From Pleomorphomonas sp. PLEO (GTDB taxonomy: Bacteria > Pseudomonadota > Alphaproteobacteria > Rhizobiales > Pleomorphomonadaceae): a DNA stretch of 64,000 nt. Both the position numbers and the translations under genes were made by a program. This document shows positions 8,582-16,787 of this stretch, one piece after another (positions within the stretch are counted from its first letter, which is position 1; each line of letters starts with the position of its first letter). The notes under the pieces were generated by a model. It was not told where the DNA came from. It did not search any database and saw only the letters and a list, made by a program, of their open reading frames with translations. Location: positions 3,036,001 through 3,100,000 of the forward strand of contig NZ_CP166625.1 in assembly GCF_041320595.1 (NCBI RefSeq), given 5' to 3'.

Positions 8582-8971
8582 TCAGGCGCGGGGTGGTGGC
8601 GTCGGTGGCGCGGAGGACGTGGCCAACAGGCGCCGGACGCTGCTAGGCGCGGCAGCGGAGACCGCGGCTAAAAGAAGAGTCGTTGTCGCAGTCACACTGA
8701 ATACGCCGGAGCAGGCGGCCGGGCAGGTGCAGTCGGTAAACTTGCTATGATTGCGGCAGGCGTCGCGCGCGTCAGAGCAGAGGGAAGCGCTGGAGGAGGC
8801 AAGCCAAACGACAGCATGATCGAGGGCTTGTGTCGTCGCGGTCGGGGCAACAGGCGCCGTTGTCTCGGTGAGCTGTGACGGGGTGTGCGCCATGCCGTGC
8901 TCGTGCGCGGAGGCGACTGACATGAAGGTCAGCATCAGCAGCGCGAAGAGGACGAAGACCTGGCGGGGCAT
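8582..8971 (-). CDS. Small cysteine-rich exported protein of unknown function
   Basis: A 129-residue protein. It has an N-terminal signal peptide (MPRQVFVLFALLMLTF, cleavage after ASA), then a His-containing mature start (HEHGMAH). A central cluster of five cysteines spans about 22 residues (CSDARDAC...DCTCPAAC). A second hydrophobic stretch near residues 90-110 could anchor it in the membrane. No family is recognised. It is the likely promoter-proximal gene of a pair with the DUF6803-like membrane protein, 88 bases upstream of it. Confidence 0.6.
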   Translation of the reverse strand: MPRQVFVLFALLMLTFMSVASAHEHGMAHTPSQLTETTAPVAPTATTQALDHAVVWLASSSASLCSDARDACRNHSKFTDCTCPAACSGVFSVTATTTLLLAAVSAAAPSSVRRLLATSSAPPTPPPRA

Positions 8972-9057
8972 GCCGACCTTTATGACTGAACGGCGACGGC
9001 GCGACTATCAGCAGGCCGGCCGACCGCCGTCAATCAAGGGAAAACGCGGCAAGGCCC

Positions 9058-9531
9058 TCAGTGCCCATGCCCGTAGACTTTGACAGGGTCGAAAAGACGG
9101 TCGCCGCCGATGTGTTCGAGCCTCACCGGGCCCTCGGCCGCCTTCTGGCCGATGGGAGCGTGCCGGTAGAAACAGGAGAGCTGTCCAGTGTGGCATGTGG
9201 CGCCGGTGCCGTCCACGCGCACGCGCAATACGAGCGCGTCCTGGTCGCAGTCAGTCAGAAGTTCGACCACCTTCTGTACGTTGCCGGAGGTGGCGCCCTT
9301 GTGCCAGAGCTCGTTGCGTGACCGACTCCAATACCAGCCTTCGCCGGTTTGAATGGTCAGCGCGAGGCTCTCGGCGCTCATGTAGGCGACCATCAGCACC
9401 TGACCGCTATCGGCGTCGACTGTGACGCAGGCGATCGTGCCGTCCGGGCCGAAGCGCGGGGTCAGCACATCACCCGCCTCAAGCGCCGCCTTATTGCCGG
9501 CGGGCGGGAACAGTTTCGTCTCGGACGTCAT
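9058..9531 (-). CDS. hisI: Phosphoribosyl-AMP cyclohydrolase
   Basis: A 157-residue HisI enzyme, which opens the purine ring of phosphoribosyl-AMP in the third step of histidine synthesis. The metal-binding features are present: DCDQDA, then CHTG and SCFYR cysteines at the C-terminal side, with the family motif YWSRSRNELWHKG. It is a stand-alone HisI without the HisE domain, as usual in alphaproteobacteria. It starts 7 bases after the folE stop, so the two are co-transcribed, an arrangement common in Rhizobiales. Confidence 0.95.
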   Translation of the reverse strand: MTSETKLFPPAGNKAALEAGDVLTPRFGPDGTIACVTVDADSGQVLMVAYMSAESLALTIQTGEGWYWSRSRNELWHKGATSGNVQKVVELLTDCDQDALVLRVRVDGTGATCHTGQLSCFYRHAPIGQKAAEGPVRLEHIGGDRLFDPVKVYGHGH

Positions 9532-9538
9532 GTCGGGA

Positions 9539-10153
9539 TCACTTGCCTTCGCCGCGCAGCATCATCATGAAGCGGGCCTGTTCGGTGGGGTCGGTCTTGA
9601 AGCAGCCGGTGAAACGGGCGGTCACCGTCGACGCGCCCGGCTTCTGCACGCCGCGCATCGCCATGCAAAGATGCTCCGCCTCGATCAGCACGGCGCAGCC
9701 TCGCGGCTTCAGCACCTTTTCGATGGCATTGCTGACCTGAGCGGTCATCGTTTCCTGCGTCTGTAGCCGACGGGCGTACATTTCGACGATGCGGGCGAGC
9801 TTGGAGAGACCAACGACACCTGAGGTTGGGTAGTAGGCGATGTGGGCCTTGCCGATGAACGGCACCATATGGTGCTCGCAGTGCGAATAGAAAGGGATGT
9901 CACGAACGAGGATCAACTCGTCGTAGCCGGCTACCTCGGTGAAGATGCGGTCGAGCACTTCCTCGTCGGTTTGGCTGTAGCCTGAAAAAAGCTCGGCATA
10001 GGCTTTGACGACGCGCTTGGGGGTGTCACGTAGCCCCTCACGTTCCGGATCCTCGCCGGCATAGGCAATGAGCGTGCGGACGGCGGCCTCGGCTTCCTCG
10101 CGGCTTGGGCGGCGAGTTTTGCGGGCACTGGCGGTGAAGATGGCATCGTCCAT
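9539..10153 (-). CDS. folE: GTP cyclohydrolase I
   Basis: A 204-residue FolE that converts GTP to 7,8-dihydroneopterin triphosphate, the entry step of tetrahydrofolate synthesis. The zinc ligands are visible in [10 protein letters not shown] and in [13 protein letters not shown], and the [11 protein letters not shown] block is typical. The open frame extends to 10198, but the ATG at 10153 has GGAAGGA at the right distance and gives the standard N-terminus. It is the first gene of folE-hisI and divergent from the NifU-like gene. Confidence 0.95.
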   Translation of the reverse strand: MDDAIFTASARKTRRPSREEAEAAVRTLIAYAGEDPEREGLRDTPKRVVKAYAELFSGYSQTDEEVLDRIFTEVAGYDELILVRDIPFYSHCEHHMVPFIGKAHIAYYPTSGVVGLSKLARIVEMYARRLQTQETMTAQVSNAIEKVLKPRGCAVLIEAEHLCMAMRGVQKPGASTVTARFTGCFKTDPTEQARFMMMLRGEGK

Positions 10154-10327
10154 GCTTGGTCCTTCCTGGGGTCTCGCGCAGGTTCTCGCGGAGGCCACAA
10201 CGTCCGGCTTGTCTCCGCGCTTGGCGGGAAGGCCGTCTCAGGCCTATATACGCGTCGTGCCCCGGAGTTCAAAGGCGGTTGGCGAGAAGCTGGATATTAT
10301 GCTTGGCCGTCCGCCGAAGGTGTCAGC

Positions 10328-10768
10328 ATGCTCGACGACGTCTATAACGCGCACATCCTTGAACTGGCCGGCAACATAGGCCGCGTCGGCCGTCTTGCCG
10401 GGCCGGATGCCACGGCGACGCGCCATTCCAAGTTATGCGGCTCGCGGATCACCGTCGATCTCCGGTTAGAAGGTGACGTCGTTGCCGACTATGCTCACGA
10501 GGTGAAGGCTTGCGCGCTGGGGCAGGCAGCGGCGGCCGTTATGGCTAAAAACGTGGTGGGTGCCACGTCCGCCGAACTCAGGCAGGCGCGTGACGAGATG
10601 TTCGCCATGCTCAAAGAGGGCGCCGCGCCGCCGGCCGGTCGCTTTGCCGAGCTTCGCTATCTTGAGCCGGTGCGCGACTTCAAGGCGCGACACACTTCGA
10701 CCATGCTGGTGTTCGAGGCGGTGGTTGCTTGCCTTGACGATATCGCCGCCGCGCGTGTCGCTGGCTAG
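10328..10768 (+). CDS. Iron-sulfur cluster scaffold, IscU/NifU N-terminal type
   Basis: A 146-residue protein of the IscU/NifU_N fold. The three cysteine positions used for cluster binding are present (KLCGSR, KACALG, VACLDD). Compared with IscU, the surrounding motifs are loose and the HSCA-binding LPPVK motif is absent. It therefore belongs to the alphaproteobacterial NifU-like group found beside yidD and folE. It probably carries nascent Fe-S clusters, but its client is unknown. The yidD gene starts 9 bases after its stop. Confidence 0.8.
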   Translation: MLDDVYNAHILELAGNIGRVGRLAGPDATATRHSKLCGSRITVDLRLEGDVVADYAHEVKACALGQAAAAVMAKNVVGATSAELRQARDEMFAMLKEGAAPPAGRFAELRYLEPVRDFKARHTSTMLVFEAVVACLDDIAAARVAG

Positions 10769-10777
10769 GAATCGGCC

Positions 10778-11155
10778 ATGTGCGAATGCGGACAGCGACA
10801 TAGCGATGAAGGCGGCCACGTCAATTCAGACGTTACGACTCGTCGGTCGACGCCGGGGCGTCTTGTTGGCCGGGGACTGATACGAGTCTATCAGATCGTT
10901 TTGTCGCCTTTGATGGGGCGGCAGTGCCGTCATCTTCCCACCTGCTCCAGCTATACCGACGAGGCAATCGGCCGGTTCGGCTTATGGGCCGGTGGCTGGA
11001 TGGGCCTTGCCCGCATTCTCCGCTGCAATCCCTGGGGCTCGTCCGGCTTCGATCCGGTGCCAGAGACGATCGATCGAACCTATCGGTGGTGGCGCCCCTG
11101 GAAGGGCGCGCGCTGGAGCGGCACTCATATCGATCCGGCGACTCGGCTAGACTGA
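10778..11155 (+). CDS. yidD: Membrane protein insertion efficiency factor YidD
   Basis: A 125-residue YidD protein, a small membrane-associated factor that assists YidC-dependent insertion. The family signature CRHLPTCSSYTDEAI is intact and is followed by RILRCNPWG. The N-terminus is longer than the ~85-residue core, with extra cysteines (CECG), so a later start is possible. It follows the NifU-like gene closely. Its last 9 bases overlap the end of the convergent MFS gene. Confidence 0.9.
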   Translation: MCECGQRHSDEGGHVNSDVTTRRSTPGRLVGRGLIRVYQIVLSPLMGRQCRHLPTCSSYTDEAIGRFGLWAGGWMGLARILRCNPWGSSGFDPVPETIDRTYRWWRPWKGARWSGTHIDPATRLD

Positions 11156-12613
11156 CGCCTCCCCAGCGGCCTCGGCGGCGCGATGGCCGGAGACTTCAGA
11201 ACCGGCGTTCGGCGACATCCGGGCATAGATCGGGATGCAGAGAAGGCCGATCACCGCCAGCGCCAGGAAGGCCGGAATGAAGTCCGTTGGAAGGACGGCC
11301 ATGTCGCCGCGCATCGAGCGGGTGATCTCAAGGGCGGTGGCACCAACCGCGACGCCGAGCGCCGCCGAGATCTGCTGGCCGACCGAGGAGATCGAAGTGG
11401 CGTGGCTCATATGCCGATTGTCCACCTCCGCAAAGGCGAGACCATTGAGCGCGGTGAATTGCAAGGAGCGGAAGAAACCGCCAACCAGCAGCACAGCGAA
11501 GATCACCAGATGCGATGTCTCCTTGCTGAAAGAGATAATAGCCAAGAGGAATGCGGTGGTGAACAGCGTGTTGACCATCAGCACCATGCGAAAACCGTAG
11601 GCCCGGACGATGCGAGGCGCTGAAAACTTCATGAATACCGCGCCGGCGGCGGTGGCGAAGGTGAGCATGCCGCTTTCGAACGGCGTCATGCCGAAGCCGA
11701 GCTGAAGAAGAAGCGGCAGAAGGAAGGGAATGGCGCCAACGCCGATGCGGAACAGAAGACCACCGAGCACCGATACGCGGAATGTCGGCAAACGGAAGAG
11801 ATTCAAGTCCATCAACGGTTCGGGGGTTTCCACCGCGTGGCGGGCATAGGCATAGAGCGAAGCCGCGCCGACCGTGATCAGGGCGATGTCGAGCCAGGTT
11901 GGCAGCACGCCGATGCCGCCGGCGGCGACGCCGAATACGAAACCAGCGAGACCGATGCCGGACAGCACGAAACCGCGCGTATCGAGCGGCGGAAGATTCT
12001 CTTCCTTGTAGTTCTTGATGAAAATGCTGACGAGAATGAGACCGACGATGCTGATCGGGATATTGATCCAGAAGATCCAGCGCCACTGGAAAAAGGTGGT
12101 GATGAAGCCGCCGAGCGGCGGCCCGAGCACCGGGCCGATCATGGCCGGCACCGTCAGCCAGCTCATGGCGCGCAGATAATCGGACTTCTGAATCGAGCGC
12201 AGCATTACCAGCCGGCCAACCGGCACCATCATCGCGCCGCCGGCGCCCTGGACGATGCGGGAGGCGACGAAACCTTCGAGTGATGACGACAGGCCGCAGA
12301 GTATCGACCCGGTTACAAACACCACGATGGCGAGACGGAAGATGGTTCGGGCACCGAAACGGTCCGCCATCCAGCCGGAGATCGGCAGGAAGACAGCCAC
12401 CGAAATCAGATAGCTGGTGAAGGCCAGTTTCAGGGAAATCGGATCGACACCGAGATCGATGGCGATCTGCGGTAGCGAGGTGGAGACCACCGAGCTGTCC
12501 AGATTTTCCATAAAGAGCGCGCAGGCGACAATCAGCGGAATAAGCATGGCTTTCTCACGTTTCGTCCGGTTTATGGCGGAAGCGCGGTCAAGGGTCGAGG
12601 GGATAGCGATCAC
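11147..12613 (-). CDS. MFS transporter, DHA2 (14-TM) drug efflux type
   Basis: A 488-residue inner-membrane exporter of the EmrB/QacA class. Typical features are the N-terminal LFMENLDSSVV segment (motif D1 region), GWMADRFGARTIF in loop 2-3, and the GPPLGGFI antiporter motif in TM5; about 14 hydrophobic segments are seen. It would export hydrophobic compounds using the proton gradient. No EmrA-like fusion protein or regulator is adjacent. The start used is a GTG at 12613; the ATG at 12547, which begins almost at TM1, is an alternative. Confidence 0.85.
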   Translation of the reverse strand: MIAIPSTLDRASAINRTKREKAMLIPLIVACALFMENLDSSVVSTSLPQIAIDLGVDPISLKLAFTSYLISVAVFLPISGWMADRFGARTIFRLAIVVFVTGSILCGLSSSLEGFVASRIVQGAGGAMMVPVGRLVMLRSIQKSDYLRAMSWLTVPAMIGPVLGPPLGGFITTFFQWRWIFWINIPISIVGLILVSIFIKNYKEENLPPLDTRGFVLSGIGLAGFVFGVAAGGIGVLPTWLDIALITVGAASLYAYARHAVETPEPLMDLNLFRLPTFRVSVLGGLLFRIGVGAIPFLLPLLLQLGFGMTPFESGMLTFATAAGAVFMKFSAPRIVRAYGFRMVLMVNTLFTTAFLLAIISFSKETSHLVIFAVLLVGGFFRSLQFTALNGLAFAEVDNRHMSHATSISSVGQQISAALGVAVGATALEITRSMRGDMAVLPTDFIPAFLALAVIGLLCIPIYARMSPNAGSEVSGHRAAEAAGEASV

Positions 12614-12723
12614 ATGTCGGAGAACATGACTGTCATGCGCGCGGAAACGGTGTGTCGCCTTTGATTTCCGATGCTTCTCGGACTAAAGTCTTTGTGTCGG
12701 CGTGGGTTCCCACACTGGCAACC

Positions 12724-12866
<143 letters not shown>

Positions 12867-12974
12867 GGTATGCTGAAAATCCCGTTCGCGACGGTGTTTG
12901 CCGGCCGCGACCGATTGTCTTCATGACCCGATCGCCCTGATTCCGTGTCGTTCCTTGTCTTAAGGATCCGAACC

Positions 12975-13907
12975 TTGAATCAGAGCCCGAACAAGACCAA
13001 GTCGTTTCCCGTGCTGGGGGCGATCTACATGGTGTCGGCCGGCGTCGTCTTCGCCGCTATCAATGTGCTCACCCAGTGGGTGACCGGAACCTACCATTTC
13101 TCATCGCAGGCGCTCGCCTTCTGGCAATACGGCCTGTCACTCGTCTTCTTCCTGCCCACGCTTCTGAAGCTCGGTGCCGGCGCCTTCCACACCGCCCATC
13201 CGGTGGCGCATATCGTTCGCGTCGTCTTCGCAACGCTCGGCGTACAGTTTTTCGTCGGTGCGCTGGCAGCCGGCGTGCCGATCGCCCAAGTGGTGGCGGT
13301 GGATATGACCTCGCCGTTCATCGTCATCGTGGCGGCCCGGCTCATCCTTGGTGAGCGTATCGGCCCACATCGGGCACTGGCCACGGTCGTCGGGTTTATC
13401 GGCGGCATGCTGATCCTCGCCCCTTGGTCGGACAGCTTCTCGGTCTATAGCCTGTTGCCGCTCGGCGCGGCGGCTATGTGGGCGGCTTCGTCGGTGATGA
13501 CCAAGCAGCTCGCCGCCGTTGAGAGTCCGGCTTCGGTGACCATCTATCTGCTGGCGCTGCTCACTCCGATCAATGCCGCCTTCCTGCTCACTTCAACCGG
13601 GTTCGACGTGGGAGCCGCCTTCGCACTGCCGGCAGGCACGGTGCTTTGGGTGGTGGTGGCGTTGGCAGCACTGACCGCCGCGGCGCAATATCTTCTGACG
13701 CTCGCCTATGCGCGCGCTGACGCTTCCTATCTCCAGACCTTCGATAACGTGCGCCTGCCGCTCAACACGCTGGCCGGTTGGCTGGTCTTTGCCTATGCCC
13801 CGAGCGGCTATCTCTGGGGCGGCGCTATCCTGATTATCGGCGCATCACTCTACTTGCTGCGCACGGAGACCGCGACGCGGGGTGGTGACGAGCCCGTGCC
13901 GGCTTGA
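12975..13907 (+). CDS. ribN: RibN-type riboflavin transporter (DMT/EamA family)
   Basis: A 310-residue inner-membrane carrier with two EamA repeats and about ten TM helices. The family is broad, but an FMN riboswitch directly upstream matches rhizobial RibN, which imports riboflavin; the function is assigned from that context. The frame opens at a GTG at 12945, but the TTG at 12975 has AAGGA eight bases before it, so it is preferred. A rho-independent terminator follows, so the gene is monocistronic. Confidence 0.8.
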   Translation: MNQSPNKTKSFPVLGAIYMVSAGVVFAAINVLTQWVTGTYHFSSQALAFWQYGLSLVFFLPTLLKLGAGAFHTAHPVAHIVRVVFATLGVQFFVGALAAGVPIAQVVAVDMTSPFIVIVAARLILGERIGPHRALATVVGFIGGMLILAPWSDSFSVYSLLPLGAAAMWAASSVMTKQLAAVESPASVTIYLLALLTPINAAFLLTSTGFDVGAAFALPAGTVLWVVVALAALTAAAQYLLTLAYARADASYLQTFDNVRLPLNTLAGWLVFAYAPSGYLWGGAILIIGASLYLLRTETATRGGDEPVPA

Positions 13908-13918
13908 GGATGGCGGCA

Positions 13919-13955
13919 ACGGTGGGCGGAGCGAATGCTCCGGCCGCCGTCTTTT
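13919..13955 (+). terminator. Terminator after ribN
   Basis: A hairpin with the inner stem CGGAGC-GAAT-GCTCCG and outer ACGG/CCGT pairs, ending in CTTTT. Confidence 0.7.
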
Positions 13956-14076
13956 GGCGAAAGCGGTGTGAACAACCGGCGAGTGGCGGCGACCGGCTTT
14001 GCATGTGTCGCTCATTCGTGCGAAAAGTCCGTTTCTCTTAGCGGGGTTGCCCCGCCGTTCTACGGGCTTGAATGAC

Positions 14077-14778
14077 ATGTCGGTGCTGAAATCGATCCGG
14101 AACGCCGTGCCGCCGATCCATCCGGAAGGGCACAAGTTCATCCTGATTTTCCTGGCGGCGACCGTGCTGCTCGGCTGGCTGTTCGAACCGCTGTTCTGGA
14201 TCGGGTTGGCGCTCACCATCTGGTGCGCTCTGTTTTTCCGCGATCCCATACGCGTCACGCCGGTGTCGAACTCGCTCGTCGTTTCGCCGGCTGATGGTCG
14301 CATTTCGTCGGTGGGCCTCGCCGTGCCGCCTCGTGAACTCGGTTTGGGTTCCGAGCCGCTGTTCCGGATCTGCGTGTTCATGAACGTGTTCGACGTGCAC
14401 GTAAACCGAGCGCCGGTCACTGGCCGCGTCACCCGCATCGCCTACAAGGCCGGTAAGTTCATCAACGCCGAGCTCGACAAGGCCAGCGAGGACAACGAGC
14501 GCAACGGCTTGGTGATCGAGCGACCAGACGGGCGTATCGTCGGCGTGGTTCAGATCGCCGGTCTGATTGCTCGGCGTATCGTCTCCTTCACGCGAGAGGG
14601 CGAGAGCCTTACCGTTGGCGATCGCTTCGGCCTCATCCGCTTCGGTTCGCGTGTGGACGTCTATCTACCGACGACGGCGACGGCGCTCGTCTCCGAAGGT
14701 ACGCGGGCGATCGCCGGCGAGACTGTGCTCGCCGATATCGACGGCATCACCAAGACGCCTTTCGTGCGTGTGGCCTGA
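14077..14778 (+). CDS. psd: Phosphatidylserine decarboxylase proenzyme
   Basis: A 233-residue short-type PSD that converts phosphatidylserine to phosphatidylethanolamine at the inner membrane. The self-cleavage site is in RFGSRVDV, where the bond before Ser yields the pyruvoyl group. The N-terminus has a membrane hairpin (about residues 23-55), followed by VVSPADGRI and [11 protein letters not shown], both family motifs. The frame extends to 13999, but the ATG at 14077 matches the family. pssA starts 11 bases after the stop, forming a phospholipid operon. Confidence 0.93.
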   Translation: MSVLKSIRNAVPPIHPEGHKFILIFLAATVLLGWLFEPLFWIGLALTIWCALFFRDPIRVTPVSNSLVVSPADGRISSVGLAVPPRELGLGSEPLFRICVFMNVFDVHVNRAPVTGRVTRIAYKAGKFINAELDKASEDNERNGLVIERPDGRIVGVVQIAGLIARRIVSFTREGESLTVGDRFGLIRFGSRVDVYLPTTATALVSEGTRAIAGETVLADIDGITKTPFVRVA

Positions 14779-14789
14779 GGCGGACGGTA

Positions 14790-15644
14790 ATGCCTGGACT
14801 TTTCCCGCCGTTTGATCCCGATCCGGAAGCCGTTGAACGTCCGAAGCGGGTTCGTCGTATTCCGATCCGGAGCGTGATTCCCAACCTCGTGACGTTGTTG
14901 TCGCTGTGTGCCGGGCTCACGTCGATCCGCATGGGCTTTGAGGGGCGCGTGGATATGGCGGTCTACGCCATTCTGATCGCCGCCGTGCTCGATGGGCTCG
15001 ATGGTCGGCTCGCCCGCTACCTTCATGTCACCTCAAAATTTGGTGCCGAACTCGATTCCCTTAGCGATTTCCTCAGCTTCGGTGTTGCACCGCCGCTGCT
15101 GCTGTTCGTGTGGAATTTCCACGACATCAATTCCTTCGGCTGGGTTGCCGTGGTGCTGTTCGCTATCGCCGGTGCTTTGCGTCTTGCTCGCTTCAACACG
15201 ATGTTGGGCGAGAACAAGCCGGCTTGGCAGGCCAACTTTTTCACCGGGGTGCCGATTCCGGCCGGTGCGCTCGCCGTGCTCCTGCCGATTTATATCGATC
15301 GTGTCGGCATCGACGTGCCGCAAGCGGCGGCACCGGTGGTGGTTGCCTATGTCGTGTTGATCGCGGCGCTGATGGTCAGCCGCGTGCCGACTTTCTCGGG
15401 CAAAAAATATGGTGGCATCCAACGCGAATGGGTGGTGCCTATCCTGATCGGCGTTGTTATCCTGGCCATGCTGCTGGTCAGCTATCCATTCCATGTCCTC
15501 AGCATTCTGACCATTCTTTACCTTGCTTATATTCCGTTTGGCTGGCGTGCGTGGAACCGGCTGGCGCGCACGCACGGTACTAAGGAAGATGAGTTGACGC
15601 TCGACGTGGGGGGCTCATTCCCCGACGATGAGATCACGCACTGA
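14790..15644 (+). CDS. pssA: CDP-diacylglycerol--serine O-phosphatidyltransferase
   Basis: A 284-residue integral membrane enzyme making phosphatidylserine from CDP-diacylglycerol and serine, the substrate of the upstream psd product. The CDP-alcohol phosphotransferase motif is seen as DGLDGRLAR, then the downstream GAELDSLSD, carrying the catalytic aspartates. About seven further hydrophobic segments follow. This is the Bacillus-type, membrane-embedded PssA found in rhizobia. It is the second gene of psd-pssA. Confidence 0.93.
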   Translation: MPGLFPPFDPDPEAVERPKRVRRIPIRSVIPNLVTLLSLCAGLTSIRMGFEGRVDMAVYAILIAAVLDGLDGRLARYLHVTSKFGAELDSLSDFLSFGVAPPLLLFVWNFHDINSFGWVAVVLFAIAGALRLARFNTMLGENKPAWQANFFTGVPIPAGALAVLLPIYIDRVGIDVPQAAAPVVVAYVVLIAALMVSRVPTFSGKKYGGIQREWVVPILIGVVILAMLLVSYPFHVLSILTILYLAYIPFGWRAWNRLARTHGTKEDELTLDVGGSFPDDEITH

Positions 15645-15717
15645 GCCGGCTGCGCTCCGCTCTAGCTGCTCCGGCGTTGGCGCCGGTAAATCGCTCAAGC
15701 AGACGAGGTGACGCGAC

Positions 15718-16635
15718 ATGATCGATAAGACCTATCCCCGCGACATGGTCGGTTACGGCCGCAATCCTCCCGACGCCGCTTGGCCGGAAGGCGCTCACAT
15801 CGCGGTGCAGTTCGTGGTCAACTATGAGGAGGGCGGCGAGAATTGCATTCTCCATGGCGACGCTGCCTCCGAAGCCTTCTTGTCGGAAATCGTCGGCGCC
15901 CAGCCCTGGCCGGGCCAGCGGCACGCCAACATGGAGTCCATTTACGAATACGGCTCGCGCGCCGGCTTCTGGCGGCTCCATCGCCTGTTCACCTCCCGCG
16001 CCGTGCCGGTCACGGTCTATGGCGTTGCCACCGCGCTGGCTCGCAATCCGGAGATAGTGGCGGCCATGAAGGAGGCCGACTGGGAGATCGCCAGCCACGG
16101 CCTCAAGTGGATCGACTACAAGGACTATACCAAGGAGGCCGAGCGCGAGCACATGCTCGAAGCCATCCGCCTCCACGAAGAGGTCACGGGATCGCGGCCG
16201 CTCGGCTGGTATACCGGCCGCGCCTCGATCCACTCCAACGAACTCGCCATGGAGGAGGGCGGTTTCCTCTATTCGTCGGACTCCTACGCCGATGATCTGC
16301 CCTATTGGGTGGAGGGACCCAGCGGGCCGCATCTCATCATTCCGTATACGCTCGACACCAACGATATGCGGTTTGCGACAAATCAAGGCTTCAACTCGGG
16401 GGATCAGTTCTACACGTACCTCAAGGACGCTTTTGATGTCCTCTACGAGGAGGGCCGAAACGGCAGTCCCAAGATGCTGAACGTTGGCCTGCATTGCCGC
16501 CTCGTCGGGCGACCGGCCCGAGTGGCCGCGCTTCAGCGTTTTGTAGATTACGTGCTTTCGCATGATAAGGTCTGGGTACCCCGCCGGATCGATATCGCCT
16601 GGCACTGGATCGCCCAACACCGGCCCGGCGCTTGA
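15718..16635 (+). CDS. puuE: Allantoinase PuuE, polysaccharide-deacetylase type
   Basis: A 305-residue NodB-homology protein closely resembling PuuE, the metal-independent allantoinase that hydrolyses allantoin to allantoate. Landmarks are YPRDMVGYG and QFVVNYEEGGE near the start, EYGSRAGFWR, EIASHGLKW, and GWYTGRASIHS. No other purine catabolic genes (uricase pathway, allantoicase, ureidoglycolate lyase) are in the window. A terminator-like hairpin separates it from oppA, and its relation to that transporter is not established. Confidence 0.85.
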   Translation: MIDKTYPRDMVGYGRNPPDAAWPEGAHIAVQFVVNYEEGGENCILHGDAASEAFLSEIVGAQPWPGQRHANMESIYEYGSRAGFWRLHRLFTSRAVPVTVYGVATALARNPEIVAAMKEADWEIASHGLKWIDYKDYTKEAEREHMLEAIRLHEEVTGSRPLGWYTGRASIHSNELAMEEGGFLYSSDSYADDLPYWVEGPSGPHLIIPYTLDTNDMRFATNQGFNSGDQFYTYLKDAFDVLYEEGRNGSPKMLNVGLHCRLVGRPARVAALQRFVDYVLSHDKVWVPRRIDIAWHWIAQHRPGA

Positions 16636-16664
16636 CGCTGGCAAAAAGAGAGAGAACGACAATT

Positions 16665-16692
16665 GGCGCCGGCTGGCACTACCGGCGCCTTT
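16665..16692 (+). terminator. Terminator-like hairpin between puuE and oppA
   Basis: A perfect 8-bp GC stem (GGCGCCGG / CCGGCGCC) closes a 9-base loop and is followed by only TTT, so termination may be partial. Confidence 0.5.
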
Positions 16693-16787
16693 GAATCGCT
16701 GGTAAGAAAACCAAAGAAAAATCAATTATTTCGGCGATCGGCGGTAAGCGCTCGGTCGACGCGACTACAGGCAGGAGGCTCGATAAA

